Shown here one piece after another: positions 33,950-45,266 of a stretch of 64,000 nucleotides of DNA. The first letter of the stretch is position 1; each line of letters begins with the position of its first letter. The notes beneath the pieces were generated by a model. It was given only the letters and a program-made list of their open reading frames with translations. It had not been told where the DNA came from and did not search any database. Position numbers and translations under genes: made by a program. The DNA is from Buddleja alternifolia. Taxonomy: Eukaryota > Streptophyta > Magnoliopsida > Lamiales > Scrophulariaceae. Where the stretch lies: NCBI GenBank assembly GCA_019426215.1, contig CM033394.1, positions 18,620,195-18,684,194 on the forward strand. Direction: 5' to 3'.

Positions 33950-35690
33950 TCCATTAAAATGTATAAAAAATCAATTTACATGTATACAAATACGCCATTT
34001 ATAAGTCGCAATACGTCCAGTGGAATTGCATATACGTAATTTTAAATGTAAACATACGTCATTTAAATATACTTATACGTCAATTGATATGTATCCTTAC
34101 GTCAATTATTATGAATACATATGTCAATTGATTTGTATGCATACGTCAATTATTATGAATACATACGTCAATTGATATTGTCAATTGTTATGTATCGATA
34201 CGTCAATTGATCTGTAGTCATACGTCAATTGATGTGCACACTACCTCAATTGATATGTCCACATACGTCAATGGATACTATACATACGTCAATTGTTAGG
34301 AACAAATACCTCGATTGATATGTATACATATGTCAATTTATATATATCCATACGTCAATTGGCATGTATACATACGTCATTTTTACATATGCATACATCA
34401 ATTGATTTGTAGCCATACATCAATTATACATATGCATACGTCATTTGATACATATACATACGCCAATTAATATTAAGCCATACGTCACTTTTTACATATG
34501 CATACGTCAATTGATATGTATTCTTATGTCAAATATACATATGCATACGTCAATTCATATGTATTCATATGTCAATTTATACAAATTCATACGTCAATTG
34601 ATATTATACATACGTCAATTTATGTATAAGAATATGTCAATATATACAAATTCATACGTCAATTGATATTATACATATATCAATTTATGCATAAGAATAC
34701 GTCAATTTATACATATGAATACGTCAATTTATACATATGAATATGTCAATTTATATATATATATATATATCCATATGTCAATTGACATGTATACATACAT
34801 CATTTTTACATATGCATACGTCAATTGATTTGTAGCCATACGTCAATTATACATATGCATACGTCATTTGATGCATATACATACGTCAATTAATATTAAG
34901 CCATATGTCAATTTATACATATGCATACATCAATTGATATGTATTGTTATGTCAATTATACATATGCATACATCAATTCATATGTATTCATACGTCAATT
35001 TATACAAATTCATACGTAAGTTGATATCACAGTTGCATCAATTGATATTATACATACGTCAATTTATGCATAAGAATACGTCAATTTATACAAATTCATA
35101 TGTCAATTGATGTCACACTTACGTCAATTGATATTATACATACACCAATTGATGTATCCATACATCAATTGGTCTACAGTCATACGTCAATTGATGTGTA
35201 TACATACGTCAATTATACATATGCATACGTCAATTTATATAAATCCATACGTCAATAGATGTCATACTTACGTCAAGTTATACATATGCATACGTCAATT
35301 TATACATATGCATAAGTTAATTGAATTGTAGCCATACGTCAATTATACATTCGCATACGTGAATTGACAATGTGCATACTTCAATTATACATATCCATAC
35401 GTCAATTTATATGTAGTCATACGTCAATTGATGATATTATACATACGTCAAATGATTTCCAAACATACATCAATTGGTATTATAAGTTCGTCAATGTATA
35501 CATGTGCATACATCAATTGATATGTATACATACGTCAATTGATATGTACCATACGTCATTGATGCGTACCTACACGTCATTTCAATAGTCACTTATATGT
35601 AATAATACTTCAATTTATACGTAAAAATACGCCGATTGTACTATATATACGTCGTTCTAAAGGTAAACATGCGTCTAATTGGTGTAAACC
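33950..35690 (+). repeat. ~21-bp satellite array, forward block
   Basis: About 80 diverged units of the type CATACGTCAATTGATATGTA, period mostly 21 (20-22). A higher-order period of ~423 bp is visible: 34378-34700 recurs at 34801-35110 with the same unit variants in the same order. The core ACGTCAATT is the best-kept part. Confidence 0.9.
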
Positions 35691-35695
35691 ATGGA

Positions 35696-35766
35696 CCCTA
35701 AACCATAAAACCCTAAACCCTAAACCATAAACCCTAAACCCTAAATCCTAAATCCGAAACCCTAAA
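35696..35766 (+). repeat. Interstitial telomere-like tract (CCCTAAA)n
   Basis: About ten CCCTAAA-type units, six of them perfect, all in the same orientation; variants are CCATAAA, TCCTAAA and TCCGAAA. It lies between the two oppositely oriented satellite blocks. Confidence 0.85.
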
Positions 35767-36029
35767 CGCATTATTTTTTTTAAGGAATGATTGTATATAT
35801 TTGTAATATTTTAAAGTTATATTATACAATTTATTGGAGAATAATAGGAGTTGAATCGATAAAGGTACATATCTTTTAGAAACATAATGTGTGTAAACAC
35901 TACTACTAGTGATGACAAGTGTAAATTGTATGAGTTTGTAGTTTTGAAATACTCATTCACACGCTTATACTTGGGCATGTTATATATATTTATAATGTCA
36001 CGTAGGTTGCATTAAACAACATACTTGGA

Positions 36030-36780
36030 GCAAAATACGCAATATACGGATAAATTCATGTATGTATGTGTCGATTGACGTATGTATACACATCCATTGA
36101 CTGTGTATAATATCAATTGACGTATAGCTACACACCCATTGACGCAATATACAGATAAATTGATGTATGTATGTGTCAATTGACGTATGTATACACATCC
36201 ATTCAAATCATTTGACATATATATGCATATCAATTGACGTATAGCCACAAATCATTTGACGTATGTATACATATCTATTGACGTATGTATACCTATCAAT
36301 CGACGTATGTTTACAAGACAAATGACGTATTTATATTCGTCAATTGACGTATGCATACATATCATTTGATGTAAGAATATATATCAATAGACGTAAGGAT
36401 ATATATCAATTGACGTATGTATTCAAATCATTTGATGTATATATACATATCAATTGATGTATAGATACACATCATTTGACGTATGTATACATATCTATTG
36501 ACATATGTATACCTATCAATCGACGTATGTTTAAAAGATAAATGACGTATTTATATTCGTCAATTGATGTATGCATACATATCATTTGATGTAAGAATAT
36601 ATATATCAATAGACGTAAGCATATATATCAATTGACGTATGTATTCAAATCATTTGACGTATATATACATATCAATTGACGTATGACTGCATATAATTGA
36701 CGTATGATTATATTTTAAGTGATGTATAGATTATATTAAATAATGTATAGATACAATAAAAATGACGTATTGTTCATATA
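36030..36780 (-). repeat. ~21-bp satellite array, inverted block
   Basis: About 35 units of TATCAATTGACGTATGTATAC type, the reverse complement of the 33950-35690 unit. A ~220-bp higher-order repeat is visible: 36253-36470 recurs from 36473. It faces the forward block across ~340 bp. Confidence 0.88.
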
Positions 36781-36831
36781 ATAAAAATGTACCATACAAA
36801 TCATCCAATACATCATTAATTGTGTTGTTAA

Positions 36832-39712
36832 CTATGCCCTCTGTCTCAGAATAACTGCGGCCATACATGCCCGGAAAGAATCTAACCCAACGCTCTGGTG
36901 ATACAACCAAAATGACTCAAAATCTAGGGTAAAACACTTTGCCACATGCACACAAAAACCCCCACAATCCACCCCCCTCTTGTTGGTGGCAATCCTTTTT
37001 TTTTCCACGGTTCCCTCGCTAATATCATAACCCAACTTGTTTTTCAGATAACTCGAGAAAAACTTAGCCTTCAAAAAGGAATTTAACATTTTTAATATTT
37101 TTTAAATACTCATTTAAAATGAAATGTAAACGAACTCACAATGAGTATTACCGCTGCTGAATTCTTCGGGGTCACAACAGAATTCATGTGTATGAACTTT
37201 TTCTCCTTCGTATCAATAACCAGAAGTGTCCAATGAAATTCGTCGACAATTGGGATCATGATATACCGGCATGTGTTCATGACGTCCAGTGTTAGCTTTT
37301 GTATAGATTTGGCTAAATATGCAGTAAAGTTATCAGCAACACCTACATACTGATCTTGACGGACGAATGTGTTTAGTTTGCAAAGTTTCAGAAGGACTTC
37401 AGTCTGTCAAGTGTTAATTTGTTAGTATTTACAATCTAACAAAATCCCAACACGTAAGATTATTTTTTTAGATTCTTCTACATTGATACCTGAAAATAAG
37501 AGGGAGAGTAGAAGACACGGTGGCCAACAGTCATTGAAACGACATTGTTACATAGAATGTCCACGTAGCAATCCACCAAAGACTAGGATAGTGCCTCCCT
37601 GAACAATAGATCACAAAACTCTTTGTGACGAAGATCAAGTACAGGTGCATCCCAAACAGGCACACTGCAAATTGAGATTTATCATTATTAGTAGACAGAT
37701 CAATTAAAAGAAAAAAAGATACGTAATATATTTAGTATTTGTACTCTAGCATGTCTCCACAAATATAAGCATCAATGATCCGACGATCATCGTCACTTAG
37801 GTCGGCCCGCCCCTTGTAGTCCATCCTCCCTTTGTACTGCTCAAGGGTATTCTTACTGTCATGAGATGATATATAATTGTCATCGACTTCATTTGGAATC
37901 TGTACAAACATGTTGTAGTCTCAGATGTAGTGTGTTTTCGTGTTAAATGCAGTAAATATTTGCATAAATGAAGTATGAGTTCCTAATGAATGCAGTATAC
38001 AAAGTCATGTTTAATTTATTATGGCTCCCTTATAAATTACGTATGAAATCGGACTAGCCGAAGTATGAGTTCTTACTCATTGACGTATGGAATACTTTAA
38101 TTGCAGTATGTAAATTCATGTTTTACCCCGGTAGTGATTTGTCAAAAGTAAGCAAGCCTAATACAGAAAGTATTAATTCTTACTTCTTAGTAATAAAAAT
38201 TTGTTTAATAATGCATGCAGTATATCAATGGTTTACCTCTTCACACCTGGTACGTTGATGTGTCTTCAAGTCATCAACATCTTAGTCACATTTCTTTTCC
38301 TCTTTCTCTATCTCTTCCCCTTCAGCCATCTTTTTCTCTTCCTCGCTCTCTGCCTCTCTCTGTCTCTCTCTCTACGTCTTCATATCTCTCTTTCTTTTCC
38401 TCTCTCTTTTTCCCTTCCTCTCTCTCTACCTCTTCTTTCTCGTCTTCATTCTCTTTCATCACACCAGATTTGCCAACATGCTTCTCCTCTGTTTTTCTTT
38501 TCTTCAACTAAATAAGGGTGTCAATTAGGGCATCATCATCCAAGTCATTGTCCTCGGTCATGATTTTTCTTGCCTTACGTAAAAGAACCCTTTTGCCCAA
38601 TCGTTCAATTACCTTTTTTCTTCCCTCTTGTTTCAAAGCCGAGATATGATCAACATCAACTCGTGCTTCAATTAACTTTATAAATTTTTTCTCATCTTTG
38701 GAAGTATACATCTCAATAATCTGGTAGGAACATAAAAGTTTAAACCTGGAATTAATTTTTAAGGGAGATTAAACATTGTAAACACACCAATTACCTCATA
38801 TGGAGTAAGTGCTCTAAATTGTCGCGCGGTAGCATCAATGTCGTTGGAGATGATTGTCCTCCCCCACTTAAAAAGACGTGGGACAGAGCGCACCATGCAT
38901 TGAGTCCCCATGGAGTGCACATGCTCAATAATCCAAGCCTAGAATGAAGAAGATAACAATGAGTATTTAGACCTATGCAATTTAATACGGTTTCTAGAAA
39001 ACATACTTTATTTAACTGCAATGCAGAACTAATACAACTAACCATAAGCCTAATTGTACATCCATTGATGTATTTCATTTGCCCCGGTTTTGCAGTATAC
39101 TCGAAGATTTGCTTCATCAAGAATGAGTGAACAGCACGCCTCTAAGCATACTCCCAGAGGTATTTCCAATCATCCACGGAAGTAAGCAAAAATCCTGGAG
39201 TACGAAAGTTATTGCAAGGAAATAAAATAGTATTACACACAAAAAGAACATACATCCTAACAAAATCCTCTATATCCGCCTTTGATTTTCTAGAGACTAA
39301 CCTATACAATTTCATAACAATATTATCCCGCGTCACTTCACTCAATTTCCCCTTAAAATGTTTACTTAATATTATGGACTCCACCAAATTCATTTCCAAG
39401 TCAACATACTGACCTAACTCGTAGAGCCCCATCACAATGTAGAATTAGGACGCGAGGAATGGAACTTGAATGTCGTTACCAAAAACAAATGCCTTACTCT
39501 CCCAACGGAATGTCCGCAATAGTGCCCCAACTCGAGATAAGCTATGAGACATATTTGGAATTTTCATGTATGAGAAGAACGAAGTCCTTCTTTATTGCTT
39601 CTCGGTGTTTTTCCGACATCAATCGAACTAATTCTTCCATTACTTTACGGAATGTATTCGGGTGGCACCGTGACAAGACATCGTACTCCTTCCTATGATG
39701 TTTTTCAGCCAT
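36832..39712 (-). pseudogene. Ulp1-type (C48) cysteine protease gene of the Mutator-like element, decayed
   Basis: The minus-strand exon-like frames fall in the order of plant transposon Ulp1 proteins. The start region (MAEKHHRKEYDVLSRCHP from 39712) comes first, then helical N-terminal pieces (39435-39142 and 39120-38791) and a highly charged Glu/Lys/Arg-rich stretch (38507-38322). DDRRIIDAYICGD lies near 37790, VPVWDAPVLDLRHKEFCDLL near 37650, FHWTLLVIDTKEKKF (catalytic His) near 37230, and RGVDCGGFCVHVAKCF (catalytic Cys) near 36960. The position that normally carries the catalytic Asp reads HMNS, Asn. Stops at about 39542 and 37583 (TAG) indicate a pseudogene. Family members cleave SUMO-like conjugates and are common cargo of Mutator-like elements. 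Confidence 0.78.
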
Positions 39713-40124
39713 TTAGACTCTGCAAGGATCAACTAACATAAATGATTAGGGTAAATAAATAGACAAAGCTGAAATTCATAAATAGACAAAACTGAAATTA
39801 ACTAAATTCGATTCACCTACACTCACAAATCCAAAATTAAAGGTGGAAATCGAATACCCAGGTGATGGTGGTGTGAGAGACGACGGTGGTGTGAGCACCG
39901 ATGGTGGTATGAGGCTTCCAAGTGAAAAATTAGAAATTTAGGGAACAAACTTCGGCGGAAATCGAATACCCAGGCAACGGCGGCAAGGCAGAAATCGATT
40001 TTGGGAGAAATTTCCTGCTGAAATTTGAGAAGGCGGGAAGATACTGATACACTTATGGGGATCATGTAATTTTTTGTTGAAGTTAAGGGCAATCTTGTCT
40101 TTTCACAGGGGTTGGGGAGGATCA

Positions 40125-40285
40125 TGTAATTTTTTGTTCAAATTAAGGGCAATTTTGTCTTTTCATAGGGGTTAGGTAGCTTAGACATATTTTAATTAGG
40201 AAGTAGGGAATGCAGAGTTGTAAATTAGGAGTAGGGACTGATTTTGAACTTTAAATTGGGTTTGGGAATTTTCCACCAATTTTCC
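40125..40285 (-). repeat. Right terminal inverted repeat of the Mutator-like element
   Basis: Pairs with 30554-30706. A ~67-bp block rich in GATCATGTAATTTTTTGTT is tandemly duplicated just inside it (40049-40110 and 40118-40172). Confidence 0.78.
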
Positions 40286-40294
40286 CATAATTAA

Positions 40295-40954
40295 ATACTA
40301 TTAATTTTTTCTTTTTTACAAGTAATCGATGTATATAAACATGCAAATTCAATTGAACTACATCATGGAGCCACACATACAGATGTCCACATATACGATA
40401 TATACTTATATTTAGAAAGAAAATTGCAAACAATTATTATTTTATCCGTTTGAGAATGTTTATCCATATACTAATTTAACGTGAAACGAAAATAAAATTT
40501 ACATATGAATTTAGCCATTTGGTGATTTTATTTTTTTTAATTTTTTCAACTTAAACACATTGATTATAAATATTGTGTATGCACATACATTTATATACAT
40601 TAGGTACATACACAGATACATTCATACACACGAACGTACATTTATAACTATATACGCACATATGCATATATGTATGTTAACTACGTTTACCTATGATTTG
40701 GCTGTATAATGAATAACTTACCCCCCCCAAAAAAAGGCTGCATAATGAATATATATGCATATATTATATACGAGTAAATGTTTTCGTACGTATACTTACA
40801 AATATCACTGTGTGCTATACTATTACATTATTACTCATACAAAATTATAATAAAATTATTTAATTGTAATAATTCAAATGTTTGTAATAATTTAGTATGA
40901 AATTTTATTGTATAAGATATGAATATATGATAATCTAAGAAAGGGAATTGGTTG
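40295..40954. other. AT-rich intergenic sequence
   Basis: No gene recognised. Contains ACATACAC-type simple repeats at 40570-40680. Confidence 0.5.
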
Positions 40955-40967
40955 CACTACAAGAAAA
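40955..40967 (+). repeat. CACTA left terminal inverted repeat
   Basis: CACTACAAGAAAA, with TSD TTG at 40952-40954. Confidence 0.95.
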
Positions 40968-43900
40968 TTGATCATTTGCTACATTAATATTCCCACCGGC
41001 TAGTTTGCCAATTAGGAAAATACCATCCACAACGGCTAATGTAGCCGTTGTGATAAGTCAGGATTTCACACCGGCTAATCATGAGCCGTTGGCTTATTAT
41101 GAACATCCATAACGGTTATTGAGGAGCCGTTCGTGATATAGTCTTTTTTCTTTTTTCTTCTTAATTTTAATTTACATCCACAATGGCTTAGCCGTTGTGG
41201 AAGGAAGCTTTACTTTTTTATTTTTTTAATACAAATTATTTGGGGTAATTTGAGCAACCAAATTACATGGAAAAATAAAAAAGAAAAAGAAAAAGCCAAA
41301 TACATCCACAATGGTGTTAGAGCCGTTTGAGAAGCTCCTTTTCATTTTGATAACTTTTAATTAAATAACATTACTTATTTATGTTTTTTTTATCAATTAT
41401 ATAATATTTGGTTTGACACGTTTTAATTTCCCCCTTTCTTCCACCAAAATCCCCAAAATCTGATATCTCATTGTTGCTGCCACCAAAACCCCCAAATTGT
41501 TGCTGCCATTGGAGTCGCCGCCGTCTTTGGAATCGCCGCCTTCGCCACAACCGCGGCCGTCATTGGAATCGCCGTTGTCGCCACTAACCGCTGCCTTTGT
41601 TGGAATCGCCGCCTTCGAGACTACCGTCGTGGCTGTCGGAATTGCCGCTCGATTCCGTTGAAAGGCATACTTCAATCGGTAAATATGAATCAGTACTCCA
41701 CATAATCGACTTCTGTCAAGAATCAATCTAATGTTGGATTCCTGTTTCGAAACTTATTTTTCAGTGATTTCCATGGCAGAAGTTTCATTTTTGGATAACG
41801 GTAACTAATGGCTATAAAAGGTGAGCTCGCCATTCTATTTTAGTTTCATTTTAATTATTGTACTTTATTGTATCTCAGATTTCTGACAAAAGTTGAATTT
41901 GCATGTTGTTTAATTTATTGTATCTGAGATTTTCAGTTCATGTGGTGCCATGAGAAACTTTGATTTTCCTATCGTGTGTTGCCGTGTAGTACGCTAGTAT
42001 CTGTAAGTAAGAAATTTTATATGAGGTTGAAAGTGGTGTTAATTTAATTAATTATGCTGTTTTTTTCTGTAATTAATTAATCAATTGGAGGTGTGTAAGA
42101 TGAATATTGTGGATGAGCTTTTGAGTTACCTATTGTGTTGTAGGTATTTAATTTCTTTTTATGAATTAAAAATCCACCCAAGGTAGTAAGCCTTGGTGTA
42201 ATTAAGTTAATGGATGAAGTAGTATACATATATGCTCATAGAAATTCAAAGAATGGTTGAATGTGTCTAGCTATGCCAGCAAGAAACAACCTCATATAAA
42301 ATTTTCATTTATTTATGTACTATGGTTTTGGAATTTCCAATGAGAAGGTGCTAGTGATTGTGCCTAGCTTTGCATTCTGCCTGGACAAGTTTATCCAAAA
42401 CTTCTAATGGTCTTTTTGATTGATTGAAGGTAGTTTTTGGAGTAGGAATAGTTTACGTTGTACTGGAATGAGTTAAGCCCAAGACTAAGGATCGAGTACT
42501 GTTTCTAACTTCTCTTGCATGGGATTTAGAGAAGATAAAGGTTATAATAATAAGAACAAGTAGAAGAAAGAAGTGATATGTTGTTGACATGATCATAAGT
42601 TGTAAAAATTTGTTAATTAATTTGGAAATGTGAAGATGATCATTCAACCCATCAATGTCAGTATGTTAAATGTTTTTGATGGATATTGAATTCAACGTTT
42701 TTGCCTTTTTGTTTGTTGGTCATATGTGCCTGTAAAATATTATTATCCCAAATTAGATATGCCTGTCTTATGTTCTCTAGTTCGTTGTTCAACATTGGTT
42801 GAGCTTATTTAGTTATAAGACGGGGGCATGTTTGTGTATATCACTTCAATTTGCAGTACTTGTTGTAGTTCTTGTTAACTAATCTCCAACCATTAACAAT
42901 TTGTTTCCCTTATCAATTTTAAATAGTAAGTTAGTTGGTGGGAGGAATGGTTAGAAATCAATCTTAAGATATCTTTGCAATAGGTCAACTGTGCTTTTAT
43001 CATCCTTCTACAAGTGCTTCTATCTATTCTAAAGTTGAATGCTTAACAGATTAGAGAAACTAAATTTTGGTTGAAGGGTATAATTTTTGCCAAGGCTCTG
43101 ACTGGGGAAGCTACTAGCTCTTGTAGGTAAAGCATCCAAAGAATCTTTAATTCACCTACAGTAGTTGTTGGTTCACCACTTAAAGTTAAAATTGTGTTGA
43201 TATCAACTTAAAGTCTAAAGTTTCTTATCATTGACGTTTTCATTTATGTTTGTCTTCACTCCTAATGGATACTCGTTTTATGTTGTGAACGTCTTCAAAT
43301 AGGTAAATTTCAACGTGGCTTGTCTTTTTGCTAAATTGAAGAGAATCGAGCAAGAAACTCGCTTTATGAAGATTTATTTCTGTCTTCTGTTAGCTTTTCT
43401 TACTTCGACAATTTTGACTTTTGTCTCATGATCTAAATTTCATTTTATTTTCAGGATATCGAATTTCAATACCCTTGTTGAGCTAAAAGGTAAAATCTTG
43501 ATTATCATGCGCATGGTTCATTTCTGAATGATAAAAAGCTACAAAAATTTTAAGTTTGTGCCTGCTCAGGTTAAAAAATGTGATCCTGGCCTCCTTGTAT
43601 GGGCATAATTCAGATCCAGGTTGTCGTATGCCTTCTGTTGCAGAAGGCAACTCCTCTGATGAATTACACACAAGTGAGTCCTGTACTATCAGTAATTAGT
43701 TATCTTATTTTCTTCTGACTAGCAGTATAAATATTTTCGTTTGCAGCTTTTAAATGTTATGGTCATTCTCATAATCTTATAACATTAAACTTTTGAGATG
43801 TCATGGTATCGATCTAAAGTAGGAAATTTTGCTATGTTTAATCTGTTTGTTATATATGCAGTGAGTGGGCTACAAGCTCTGAGAAACATATGCGCATGCT

Positions 43901-44700
43901 AGTTCTTTTACTATTTAATGTAGTACAACTGTGCAGTATTACTTTAGTTGGACTGATTTAAATTTCTTGTGGCGTATAAAACTTCAAGTTACTAATTCCT
44001 AGGTTTCATTTGCAGGTTGGGACTTCGTAGTTGGAAAATAAGGTGCTTCAAATGATTGGGTTTTGTTAGCTCAAGTTTTTGCACGTCGGGACTTTGCCAT
44101 CAATAAATCATATTGTGTTCTTTTTTTGTTTTTCCCTAGATATTTCAGCTAGTTTTGTGATAAATTGTATTTTCTTTAGTTTCCTATTAGATATTTCAGC
44201 CAACTTTGTGATAGATTGTAATTTTTATGGTTTTCTATTAGTTAAATAAAAAATAGTTATTTCTTTGCCCCTAATTTTCTACTGCTTGTGCAAAATGAAT
44301 GAGTGATATCATTATCATTTTAGCTTTCTTTAGTAATTTTTAGTTATATAGTTTTTCTAACTAAATTATATTAAAGAAAATTAAAAAAAAAAGACTTTGG
44401 CAATGGCTAAACAGCCGTGGTGTATAAGTAACAGCCGTGGTGGATAAGTGTACACTTATACACCACGGCTGTTTAGTTGTTATATAGAGGGGTCAAATGT
44501 TTTGGCCTTTTTACACAATGACATTAAAGCCGTTGGTATAGGAGTTGCAAATACTTCCGCAATGACTTTTAGCCATTGCGGAAGTATTAGCAACCTTAGC
44601 AGGTACAACTGCTAATAAGGCGTTGCAAAGTGGTTGCGGATGACTCTTAGCAATGCTAATTGATTAAAGGTAACCGATTTTAGCCATTGTCAAAAATCTT

Positions 44701-44713
44701 TTTTCTTGTAGTG
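44701..44713 (-). repeat. CACTA right terminal inverted repeat
   Basis: TTTTCTTGTAGTG, exact complement of the left end, with TSD TTG at 44714-44716. Confidence 0.95.
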
Positions 44714-44716
44714 TTG

Positions 44717-45266
44717 GATGGTGGGGAAGTGTAGTTAAAGAAGAAAGAGAAGGTGGAGGGATTGAAAGGATGTGCAATTATATAGGAGAATGTGTAGTAA
44801 AGTTTGAAAATAGGGTTTAGAATATGACTTGAAGTGCGCATTTATTATTTTTTTGTGATCCAAAAAATAAAAATATCTCTCAAAAAACATAAACATAAAG
44901 AGCCCTTACGTATTTTGTTTTTTAAACAGAGCTTGAAGTACACCTCTGCTGCTCCTAAAATTGGTTAGTCACATATTTAGTCAGTAGGCTTTCTTCAACA
45001 ATCATAATATAACATATTTTTGTCCATCTTCTTTAACCCTTAGAATCCGCCAAAAAAACAGAGTTAAAGTCAGTAAAGGAAGCTTTGACGACTAGCAAAA
45101 GTTGTTAATAACAATGAACTTCCACCTGTTTATTACACTCCAGTTGTGGACCCACCATTGCCATTCTTCTCTCATAGGTGTCACTCTCCTGTTCTGCATG
45201 GCTGCACACACACACACAGCGCTTGCTTATAAATGTGATGAAACACACATCACTGTGTGTAATCAA
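44717..45266 (+). promoter_or_regulatory. Upstream region and leader of the legumain gene
   Basis: Only ~550 bp separate the CACTA end from the preferred ATG. A TATA-like TATTTAG near 44973 or TATAACAT near 45007 could serve; neither is convincing. An in-frame upstream ATG at 45114 would add 51 residues. Confidence 0.4.

Larger units (their letters stand above)
30554..40285. mobile_element. Large Mutator-like element carrying satellite arrays and a Ulp1-type gene
   Basis: The two ends align as inverted repeats for about 160 bp: the left reads GGAAATTTGG ... AATCAGTCCCCACCACTAATT and the complement of the right reads GGAAAATTGG ... AATCAGTCCCTACTCCTAATT, with later words such as AAAAGACA...TGCCC also paired. 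The flanks CATAATTAT (30545-30553) and CATAATTAA (40286-40294) agree at 8 of 9 positions, a Mutator-type TSD. Cargo: PB1-like gene (plus), two opposed satellite blocks, telomere-like tract, Ulp1-type protease gene (minus). No MULE transposase catalytic core was found, so it is non-autonomous as it stands. Confidence 0.85.
40955..44713. mobile_element. Non-autonomous CACTA (En/Spm) transposon
   Basis: It starts CACTACAAGAAAA and ends TTTTCTTGTAGTG, the classic CACTA terminal inverted repeat, and is flanked by the 3-bp duplication TTG (40952-40954 and 44714-44716). Subterminal zones (40990-41320 and 44400-44690) carry many copies of CACAACGGCT-like words in both orientations that form small hairpins, as expected for transposase binding. 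The 3.76-kb body has no TNP2 or TNPA frame. Bases 41440-41660 are GCC/GTC-triplet rich and the rest resembles AT-rich introns, so a captured gene fragment is possible but not identified. Confidence 0.93.

Noticed and set aside
34445..35588. Several 70-80 residue plus-strand frames with periodic Tyr/Ile/His/Met peptides
   Set aside because: They are by-products of the 21-bp satellite, whose period is a multiple of three, so all frames stay open; no start context or domain.
35696..35766. True chromosome end
   Set aside because: Only about ten degenerate units with normal sequence on both sides; interstitial telomere-like tract instead.
35998..36248. Minus-strand frames with repeated IRQLTHTYINLS-like text
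   Set aside because: Same satellite in inverted orientation; not genes.
33950..36780. CRISPR array
   Set aside because: Unit period of 21 bp has no unique spacers, and the genome is a plant's.
38322..38515. Plus-strand Ser/Leu/Phe-rich frames
   Set aside because: They are the complement of the charged Glu/Lys/Arg stretch of the Ulp1-type gene on the minus strand.
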